From the NCBI GenBank assembly GCA_012514835.1, contig JAAYZM010000502.1, positions 1 to 6,936 on the forward strand: DNA of 6,936 nucleotides, given 5' to 3'. The translations under genes were made by a program, and so were the position numbers. This stretch comes from Actinomycetales bacterium. GTDB lineage: Bacteria > Actinomycetota > Actinomycetes > Actinomycetales > Cellulomonadaceae. The notes under the pieces were generated by a model. That model was not told the DNA's origin, made no database searches, and was given only the letters and a program-made list of their open reading frames with translations. Shown piece by piece: positions 1 through 5,067 of this stretch. Every line of letters starts with the position of its first letter. Positions within the stretch are counted from its first letter, which is position 1.

Positions 1-813
1 CACAGCCCGTGGGTCGCGGTCGACCGCACCGCGCCCGAGCTCACGGGCCCGGCCGAGCCCGTCACGATCACGACCGAGCCCGGCAAGCCCGGCGCGACCG
101 TGGCCTATGACGTCACGGCCGCCGACGCCGAGATCCCGAGCGTCACGCCCGGCTTCGCGGCGGCCTCCGCTGCCGCACCGAGCGCCGGTCCGGCGGCCGT
201 CGACGCGCAGTCCTGCATCCCGGCCTCGGGATCGTTCTTCGCGATCGGCACGACCACGGTCGAGTGCTCCGCGAGCGACGAGGCCGGCAACGTCGGCCAG
301 CTCGCCTTCGACGTCACCGTCGTCGACGACGAGGCCCCCGAGATCGCGCCCGTCGACGACGTGCGCGTCGAGCTCGCCGAGGGTGAGACGAGCGCCCCGG
401 TCGACTTCGAGCCGCCGTCGGCGAGCGACAACTCGGGCGAGGTCGAGGTGACGTGCGACCTCGAGCCGGGCGTGCGACTTGCGGAGGGCGGGCGGACCGT
501 CACGTGCACCGCGGCGGACCCGAGCGGCAACGAGGCCTCGAGCGCGTTCACGGTCGCGGTCGTCGCGCCTGCAGCCGACGAGGGCTCCGAGGACGACGGC
601 TCCGACGACGCACCTGAGGAGGACGCACCCGAGGACGATGCGCCTGGCGAGGACGACGCGCCGGGCGAGGACGCACCCGATCAGGACGAGGCGCCCGACG
701 GCGACCTCCCGCGCACCGGGAGCAACACCTCGCTGCTCGCGCTCGGCGCGCTCGTGCTCCTTGCGGCGGGCGGTGCGATCGCCCTCGCGCAGCGTCGGCG
801 CACGGCCGAGTAG
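1..813 (+). CDS. HYR-repeat, LPXTG cell-wall-anchored surface protein (3' part)
   Basis: The frame is open from the first base, so the 5' end lies outside the window; 270 residues are visible. A GTG at 100 is internal, because HYR-like sequence (VDRTAPELTGPAEPVTI) already precedes it. Two HYR-type beta-sandwich repeats are seen at about residues 12-108 and 109-190. Each has two cysteines 17 residues apart (C72/C89 and C152/C169) and the family's GTTTVECSASDEAGN or GRTVTCTAADPSGN strand. An Asp/Glu/Pro linker (about 193-235) leads to LPRTG at 236-240, a hydrophobic helix (about 245-263) and a RRR stop-transfer tail. This is a textbook sortase signal, so the protein should be covalently fixed to peptidoglycan outside the cell. 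HYR domains occur in adhesins and in extracellular enzymes; the N-terminal function is unknown here. The gene ends at a strong hairpin. Confidence 0.9.
   Translation, partial: HSPWVAVDRTAPELTGPAEPVTITTEPGKPGATVAYDVTAADAEIPSVTPGFAAASAAAPSAGPAAVDAQSCIPASGSFFAIGTTTVECSASDEAGNVGQLAFDVTVVDDEAPEIAPVDDVRVELAEGETSAPVDFEPPSASDNSGEVEVTCDLEPGVRLAEGGRTVTCTAADPSGNEASSAFTVAVVAPAADEGSEDDGSDDAPEEDAPEDDAPGEDDAPGEDAPDQDEAPDGDLPRTGSNTSLLALGALVLLAAGGAIALAQRRRTAE
577..705 (+). repeat. Degenerate Asp/Glu-Ala-Pro repeat encoding the wall-spanning linker
   Basis: This stretch encodes about 43 residues, almost all D, E, G, A, P or S, immediately before the LPRTG signal. DAP recurs at codons starting at 607, 622, 637, 655 and 670, with EAP at 688, giving a spacing of 5-6 residues. 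Acidic or Pro-rich spacers before LPXTG are common in wall-anchored proteins and let the folded domains reach through the peptidoglycan. The tandem nature suggests that copy number could vary between strains. Confidence 0.7.
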
Positions 814-826
814 CAGCCACCAGTCC

Positions 827-864
827 CCGGTCCGCGGCGGTACCAGCACGCCGCCGCGGACCGG
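827..864. terminator. Bidirectional hairpin terminator between convergent genes
   Basis: A perfect 14-bp inverted repeat (827-840, CCGGTCCGCGGCGG, with 851-864) encloses a 10-nt loop. It lies 14 bases after the stop of the LPXTG gene and 2 bases beyond the stop of the opposite-strand gene ending at 867. No U-tract follows on either strand, as is usual for terminators in high-GC actinobacteria. Its symmetry and position suggest that it serves both transcripts. Confidence 0.85.
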
Positions 865-866
865 TC

Positions 867-2447
867 TCACCGCACGCGCAGGGTGAGCTTCTTGGCCTTG
901 CCGGTGGTCAGGTACCTCGTGTGGGCGGTCGCGGGCCGGAACGAGGCGGAGACCTTGTAGCGGCCCTTCGCGAGGCGCGGCACGCGCACGGTGACCTTGC
1001 CCCGGTGCTTGGCCTTGAGCGTCGCGCGCACCGTCTTCGTGCCGACCTTGACCTTGACCGTCCCCCGGGGCTTCTCGAGCCCCTTGGCCTTGATGCGCAC
1101 CGTGACCTTCGAGCGTGCGCGGTTGAGCTTCGCTGTCACCTTGGTCTTGGCCTTCTTGACCTTCGTGGCCCGCGACGTCGCCGTCGCGGTGCGGTGCCCC
1201 AGGGCGGTGCCCGTGACGCGCACCGAGATCTTCTTGCCCACGTCGGCGCGGGTGAGCCGGTACGACGACGACGTCGCGCCCTTGATCGCCTTCCCGCTTC
1301 GCAGCCACTGGTACGTCGTGCGGGTGCCGGAGACGTCCCACCGCACCGGGCTCGCCTTGACCTTGTGGCCGAGGCGCACCGTGCCGGTCACGCGCACGGG
1401 CTTGGTGACCTGCGGCGCGGCGAGCACCGGGACCGTGACGGCGTGCGAGGTCACGGAGGCGGACCTCCCGCTCACGGACGACCGCGCCGTGACGCGGACC
1501 GCGACCTGGCTGCCGGCCTCGGTGGCCCGCAGGCGGTAGCTGGCCCCCGTTGCTCCCGCGATGACCTTCCCGTCGCGCAGCCACTGGAAGGAGTGCTCGA
1601 GCCACGGCATGGACCACCGACCCGGGGACGCCGTGAGGGTCGCACCGACCTTCACTGCACCGGTGAGTGTGGGTGCATCGAGCGGCGCGAGCGCCGGTGG
1701 GACGAGGTGTGTGGTGATCGCTGCCCGGAACGACGTCCCTGGTCTCACGGGTGTCGCGAGGTAGTACGTCTCGACGAGACCCGGGCTTGCGGCGTTCCAG
1801 AAACCTGCCTCGAACCGCTCAGGCTCCGTGGGGAGTCGCGCGTCGTCGGCGAACGCCAGGACGAACGTTCCCTGGGGTCGCACGGACGCGAAGGTAACGA
1901 CCCCGTTCTGGTCGACCTCGACGATGCGGTTGTAGTCGGGGAAGAAGCTGATGCTGCTCGAGCTCAGCTCGAGCGCATACGCATGGAGGGGCCCGGCATC
2001 CCAGTCGAAGCCTTCGGGCACCGTGACCGTGCCGCGCAGCTCGACGCCGCGCGCGGGAGTCAGATGGACCGGTTCACCCCCTGCGACCACCGGGATCCCG
2101 TCCTGCGGGTTCCCGACGAGGGGTTTGCCGGGCCCGGCCCAGAAGCCGCTGACGTACTCGGGGTGGCTCGATCGCAGCTCGACACGGAACGTGACGTCGT
2201 CGGGCAACGCGGCAGCGACGAAGGCTCCTTGGATCACGGGCTCGGTCCGCACGTGCTTCGGTGCACCCCCGGGGAGCAGCGTGTAGAGCTGAACCTCGAA
2301 GTCGACGTCCGTCGCGTCTGAGGGGATCGCGACCGTTCCCTCGACCACGTTGGGCGCCACGGCGCGAGCGGGTGCGCTTGCGAGCAGGGCGAGCAGGAGG
2401 CCGAACGCGGCGACGAGGGCCGCGCGTCGTCGGACGGTCGGGGTCAT
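867..2447 (-). CDS. Secreted modular protein with tandem Ig-like repeats and a basic C-terminal domain
   Basis: The product is 526 aa and starts with a clear signal peptide: RRR, a hydrophobic core at 9-24, and a probable cut after ARA at residue 29. Two related beta modules follow (about 34-130 and 134-245), each opening with a GTV strand and ending in GFWAG or GFWNA. They resemble carboxypeptidase-regulatory-like modules. Next come two Ig-like repeats (about 257-340 and 345-430) sharing the actinobacterial signature Y/FQWLR.GK.I.GAT..SYRL. The last 96 residues form a third beta domain, about one third Lys/Arg with a single acidic residue. No enzyme motif or wall anchor is visible, so adhesion or binding to an anionic wall polymer is inference. 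GAGGGAGGG five bases before ATG fixes the start. The gene is convergent with the LPXTG gene and shares its terminator. Confidence 0.9.
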   Translation of the reverse strand: MTPTVRRRAALVAAFGLLLALLASAPARAVAPNVVEGTVAIPSDATDVDFEVQLYTLLPGGAPKHVRTEPVIQGAFVAAALPDDVTFRVELRSSHPEYVSGFWAGPGKPLVGNPQDGIPVVAGGEPVHLTPARGVELRGTVTVPEGFDWDAGPLHAYALELSSSSISFFPDYNRIVEVDQNGVVTFASVRPQGTFVLAFADDARLPTEPERFEAGFWNAASPGLVETYYLATPVRPGTSFRAAITTHLVPPALAPLDAPTLTGAVKVGATLTASPGRWSMPWLEHSFQWLRDGKVIAGATGASYRLRATEAGSQVAVRVTARSSVSGRSASVTSHAVTVPVLAAPQVTKPVRVTGTVRLGHKVKASPVRWDVSGTRTTYQWLRSGKAIKGATSSSYRLTRADVGKKISVRVTGTALGHRTATATSRATKVKKAKTKVTAKLNRARSKVTVRIKAKGLEKPRGTVKVKVGTKTVRATLKAKHRGKVTVRVPRLAKGRYKVSASFRPATAHTRYLTTGKAKKLTLRVR

Positions 2448-2452
2448 GGTCG

Positions 2453-2461
2453 CCCTCCCTC
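2453..2461 (-). promoter_or_regulatory. Strong Shine-Dalgarno site of the Ig-like secreted protein gene
   Basis: The minus strand reads GAGGGAGGG followed by five bases and ATG at 2447. This strong ribosome binding site supports the chosen start and contrasts with three neighbouring genes that have no such site. Confidence 0.75.
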
Positions 2462-2496
2462 AGGGTGGTCCACGCGTCAGTGTGGAGGAAGGGGAC

Positions 2497-2504
2497 ATTT
2501 CGGC
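2497..2504 (-). promoter_or_regulatory. Possible FliA/WhiG-type -10 element for the Ig-like gene
   Basis: The minus strand carries GCCGAAAT about 50 bases upstream of the ATG at 2447, resembling the GCCGAA/GCCGATAA -10 of the motility/WhiG sigma family. The -35 side is poor: an A-run (AAAA/AAAC) lies 16-17 bases upstream, not a good TAAA or CTCA. This is a tentative call from one half-site. Confidence 0.28.
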
Positions 2505-2582
2505 GCGAGGGGGTCAGGGCGTTTTTCACCCGTCGCGGCCGGGGGACGACCCGGTCGACCTGCCGATGTGGGTGGGGGTCAC

Positions 2583-2588
2583 TAGCGT
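2583..2588 (+). promoter_or_regulatory. -10 element of a probable leaderless promoter for the VOC/ICL operon
   Basis: TAGCGT fits the actinobacterial TANNNT -10 consensus and ends six bases before the ATG at 2595, so transcription should start at or next to the A of the start codon. No purine-rich Shine-Dalgarno site lies at the right distance. The TAG is also an in-frame stop, which makes ATG 2595 the first possible start. A clear -35 at 17-18 bp is not seen; CTGCCG is the weak candidate. Confidence 0.6.
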
Positions 2589-2594
2589 CGCACC

Positions 2595-3059
2595 ATGGGG
2601 ATCACGCTCGAGAACGTCGGGATCGCGGTGCGCGACATCGACGAGGCCATCGCGTTCTTCACCGACCTCGGTCTGAGCGTGCTCGGCCGCACGACGGTGC
2701 AGGGGGAGTGGGCCGACATCGCCGTGGGCCTCGACGGGAACCACGCAAAGATCGCGATGCTCACGACACCCGACGGGCACGGCACGCTCGAGCTGTTCGA
2801 GTACATCCACCCGGACGCGATCGAGACCGGGCCCACCCAGCCGCACGAGATCGGGATGCACCGCGTCGCGTTCTCGGTCGACGACCTCGACGCGGCGCTC
2901 GAGATCGCCGCACGGCACGGGTGCCACCCGCTGCGCGGCGTCGCGACCTACGCCGACGAGTACCGGCTCACCTACGTGCGCGGGCCGAGCGGGATCCTCG
3001 TGATGCTCGCCCAAGCACTCCAGGAACGTCCCGCGGAGCCTGAGGCAGGAGAAGCATGA
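2595..3059 (+). CDS. VOC-superfamily (glyoxalase/methylmalonyl-CoA epimerase-like) protein
   Basis: The product is 154 aa, the normal size for a one-chain vicinal-oxygen-chelate protein. Two beta-alpha-beta-beta-beta modules are visible. The first (about 3-72) opens with ENVGIAVRDIDEAIAFFTDLGL and closes with LELFEY. The second (about 86-142) opens with MHRVAFSVDDLDAALE and closes with GPSGILVMLAQ. The family's four metal ligands usually sit as His, Glu, His and Glu. Here Glu66 and His89 are kept, but the first position is Asn7 and the last is Met137, so canonical divalent-metal chemistry is doubtful. The closest look is to methylmalonyl-CoA epimerase and lactoylglutathione lyase relatives; the substrate is unknown. 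It appears leaderless, and its stop overlaps the next start (ATGA), so the two proteins are probably co-translated. Confidence 0.88.
   Translation: MGITLENVGIAVRDIDEAIAFFTDLGLSVLGRTTVQGEWADIAVGLDGNHAKIAMLTTPDGHGTLELFEYIHPDAIETGPTQPHEIGMHRVAFSVDDLDAALEIAARHGCHPLRGVATYADEYRLTYVRGPSGILVMLAQALQERPAEPEAGEA
3047..3051 (+). promoter_or_regulatory. Shine-Dalgarno site for the ICL/PEP mutase-family gene
   Basis: AGGAG lies four bases before the ATG at 3056, inside the 3' end of the VOC gene. It fixes this start and supports independent or coupled re-initiation at the ATGA junction. Confidence 0.7.
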
Positions 3060-3871
3060 GCGTGCAGGACGAACGTGTCGAGACCTTCCGGGCGCTGCAT
3101 GCGAAGGGGTGCTTCGTCATGCCGAACCCGTGGGACGTGGGAAGCGCGCGGGCCCTCGCGGGCCTCGGGTTCCCGGCCCTCGCGACGACGAGCGCCGGCC
3201 TTGCCTGGACGCACGGGCTGACCGACGGCCACATCACCCTCGAGCACGCTCTCGATCACCTTCGCGCGGTCGCAGGTGCCGTCGAGGTGCCGGTCAACGC
3301 GGACCTCGAGGGAGGCTATGCGGTCGACCCCGACGAGGTCCACGAGAACGTGCGGCGTGCGGTCGCCACCGGGGTCGCTGGCCTGTCGATCGAGGACGCC
3401 TCGGGCGACCGTGACTCCCCGTTGCTCGACCTCGCGCTCGCCGTCGACCGCATCCGTGCGGCCCGTCGCGCGATCGACGAGACCCGAACGGGCGTCGTCC
3501 TCACGGCCCGGTCGGAGGGCTTCGTGGTCGGACGCCCTGATCTCGACGAGACGGTGCGCAGGCTCGAGGCGTACGCCGAGGCGGGGGCCGACTGCCTGTA
3601 CGCCCCGCGCATCGAGACTCGCGAGCAGATCGCGGCCGTCGTCGCGGCCGTGGCACCCAAGCCCGTGAACCTCCTCGTCAACGCGCCGTTCATCACGGTC
3701 GGCGAAGCGGCAGAGCTGGGCGTGCGGCGGATCAGCGTGGGCGGCACCCTCGCACGCACCGCGTGGGGCGGGTTCCTCACGGCTGCTCAGGAGATCGCCC
3801 AGGCGGGGACCTTCACCGCGTTCGGCAACCTGCCCCACGTCGACCGCGTGCTCGCCCCCGAGTCGCCCTAG
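3056..3871 (+). CDS. Isocitrate lyase/phosphoenolpyruvate mutase-superfamily protein
   Basis: The product is 271 aa, typical of the short bacterial branch of the ICL/PEPM TIM-barrel superfamily. The landmarks appear in order: MPNPWDVGSA (Asp27), ATTSAGLAW (43-51), NADLEGGYA (81-89, with metal-site Asp83 and Glu85), SIEDAS (111-116, with Glu113), LTARSEGF (149-156, with Arg152), AGADCLYAPRI (176-186) and RRISVGGTLART near 224-235. The KKCG catalytic loop of true isocitrate and methylisocitrate lyases is absent, so those reactions are unlikely. C-C or P-C bond cleavage on a 2-oxo or carboxy acid, for example an oxaloacetate decarboxylase-like reaction, is family-level inference. It is the second gene of the VOC operon, overlapping it by four bases. 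Its TAG stop overlaps the stop of the convergent gene. Confidence 0.9.
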   Translation: MSVQDERVETFRALHAKGCFVMPNPWDVGSARALAGLGFPALATTSAGLAWTHGLTDGHITLEHALDHLRAVAGAVEVPVNADLEGGYAVDPDEVHENVRRAVATGVAGLSIEDASGDRDSPLLDLALAVDRIRAARRAIDETRTGVVLTARSEGFVVGRPDLDETVRRLEAYAEAGADCLYAPRIETREQIAAVVAAVAPKPVNLLVNAPFITVGEAAELGVRRISVGGTLARTAWGGFLTAAQEIAQAGTFTAFGNLPHVDRVLAPESP

Positions 3872-4902
3872 GGCTCGCCCGCGCCCACGTCGACGGGGCG
3901 AGCCGCGCCGCCGTCGGGGGAACACGCGGGAGCGCGCCACGCACGCTCGAGCTCAGGTCCGTAGCGATGCCCCGTCCCGACACCGCCTCCCGTGACCTTC
4001 TCGAGCGACTCGACCGCGTGCGGGTTGAGCCAGCCCGAGCCCGTGGGGACCGCGACGCACACCGTCGCGCGCGTGAACGCCCCGAGCCGTTCGGCCTCGG
4101 CCAGCGCGAGCGCGACCCTTCGCTCGATCCCGCGCGCGCAGTCGACCTCGACGAGCACCCGTACAGCGCCCGGGGCGACCGACGGCCGCGAGAGCAGGCG
4201 CCGACCCTCCCGACCGAGGTCCGCCCAGCGCACGAGCGAAGCCGGCGAGCCCGACCACGCGAGCCCCGGACCGGGCGGGGCGAGATCCGCGTCCTGCCGG
4301 CGCAGGCGCCAACGGAACGCGCGCGCCCCCGCGAAGGGCAGTGCCACGAGCGCAAGCATCGCGAGGCTCGACGCCCCGACCTCGAGGCCCGTCTCCTCGA
4401 CGGGTGGCCCGTAGCCCTGGCGCAGCGAGTTGACCGTGACCCCTGCGACGTACACCCCGGCGACGGCGAGACACCCGAAGCCCTCGACACCCGGAAAGCC
4501 CGCGCACCGCTCGAGCATGCGCAGCCCGAAGCGCGCGTCCGCGACCCACCGCACGGCCGCCCGGACCGGCTCGCCCGCGGCGTGGCGGAAGCGCAGCACG
4601 TCGTAGGCGAGGTCGTGCTCACGGCACGCGTCGTCGAAGCCGAACACCGTCCCGCCCGTCGGGGTCGAGCAGTCCCCGTCGGGGCGCACGAGCATCCCGG
4701 GCCTGCCCCGGGCGGGCGCGGGCGCGTATCCCATCGCCTCGACGAAACGCGCGCCCTGCCCGCCGCGGCCGACGACGGCGCTCTGGGTCGCGTTGGCGTC
4801 GGCGAGAACCGTCGTGTCCGCGCCGACTGGGCCCGCGAACGCCGCGAGCCACCACACGACGAGCGTCCCGGCCATCAGCACGCTGCTGTTGAAGGTCTGC
4901 AC
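3868..4902 (-). CDS. Membrane/secreted phospholipase A2-like protein with a truncated Abhydrolase_9-like C-terminus
   Basis: The product is 344 aa from GTG 4902. The frame stays open to 5145, but that extension would cross the kinase start. GTG 4902 is preferred because TAGCGT ends seven bases upstream; ATG 4938 and ATG 4875 are alternatives. A hydrophobic signal or anchor (about 8-27, ending VGA) has no positive n-region. A PLA2-like module follows: DCSTPTGG (77-84), then FGFDDACREHDLAYD (87-101), with the catalytic-type pair His96-Asp97 next to Cys93. Two likely membrane helices lie at about 144-162 and 176-194. Residues 247-310 match the opening of the Abhydrolase_9 domain (RVLVEVDCARGIERRVALA, VPTGSGWLNPHAVESLEKV). 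The rest, including the nucleophile elbow, is missing and replaced by a 34-residue tail. The domain names are recognised from memory of the families. Confidence 0.75.
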   Translation of the reverse strand: MQTFNSSVLMAGTLVVWWLAAFAGPVGADTTVLADANATQSAVVGRGGQGARFVEAMGYAPAPARGRPGMLVRPDGDCSTPTGGTVFGFDDACREHDLAYDVLRFRHAAGEPVRAAVRWVADARFGLRMLERCAGFPGVEGFGCLAVAGVYVAGVTVNSLRQGYGPPVEETGLEVGASSLAMLALVALPFAGARAFRWRLRRQDADLAPPGPGLAWSGSPASLVRWADLGREGRRLLSRPSVAPGAVRVLVEVDCARGIERRVALALAEAERLGAFTRATVCVAVPTGSGWLNPHAVESLEKVTGGGVGTGHRYGPELERAWRAPACSPDGGAARPVDVGAGEP

Positions 4903-4909
4903 CCGAAAG

Positions 4910-4938
4910 ACGCTAGGGACAGCGAAACCGCAGGTCAT
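4910..4938 (-). promoter_or_regulatory. Leaderless promoter of the phospholipase-like gene
   Basis: On the minus strand, ATGACC (4938-4933, four of six matches to TTGACA) is followed by a 17-bp spacer and TAGCGT (4915-4910), then seven bases before GTG 4902. This is the best-formed promoter in the window. The absence of a Shine-Dalgarno site before any candidate start agrees with a leaderless mRNA. Confidence 0.6.
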
Positions 4939-5007
4939 CGGGCTGCCGGGGGAACCTGTCCTGCCGCTCGAGGACCACGCCGCGCCCTGAGTCGGTACCC
5001 CTGGAGG

Positions 5008-5042
5008 ACCCCGGTGCAGTACCCGGGTATGACGACCCGGGC
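5008..5042 (+). promoter_or_regulatory. Three spaced CCCGGG-like boxes upstream of the kinase gene (candidate operator)
   Basis: ACCCCGGT (5008-5015), ACCCGGGT (5021-5028) and ACCCGGGC (5035-5042) recur with starts 13 and 14 bp apart. Two contain the palindrome CCCGGG. The last overlaps the expected -35 zone of the kinase promoter. Such iterated boxes could bind a regulator, perhaps the response regulator encoded downstream, but short GC-only motifs arise easily in this base composition. Confidence 0.35.
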
Positions 5043-5061
5043 ACGGCCCCGTGGCTAGCCT
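5032..5061 (+). promoter_or_regulatory. Probable leaderless promoter of the kinase-regulator operon
   Basis: TAGCCT (5056-5061) ends six bases before GTG 5068, the same spacing as at the VOC gene. A weak -35 candidate, ACGACC, lies 18 bp upstream at 5032-5037. No Shine-Dalgarno site precedes the GTG, and the TAG is an in-frame stop, so no earlier start is possible. Confidence 0.55.
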
Positions 5062-5067
5062 GGCGCG

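Noticed and set aside
100..102. GTG as the start of the LPXTG gene
   Set aside because: The frame is open to the window edge and HYR-like residues precede the GTG, so it is internal.
921..2321. Long open frame on the plus strand (466 codons)
   Set aside because: It lies antisense to the Ig-like secreted protein gene, which has a signal peptide, repeats and a strong ribosome site. The plus-frame product is Arg/Gly/Asp-rich without domains, as expected for a GC-rich shadow.
2513..2525. GGG-rich stretch followed by TTTTT as a terminator
   Set aside because: There is no stable stem before the T-run, and no gene reads into it on the plus strand.
2541..2556. Short dyad (CCGGG...CCCGG) before the VOC gene as an operator or riboswitch part
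   Set aside because: The stem is only about 5 bp and pure G/C, which is expected by chance in this composition; no riboswitch core was recognised.
3763..5058. Long open frame on the plus strand (431 codons) across the phospholipase-like gene
   Set aside because: Its product is Arg/Pro-rich low-complexity sequence with no recognisable motif, and it starts inside the ICL/PEPM gene. The opposite strand encodes clear PLA2-like and hydrolase motifs.
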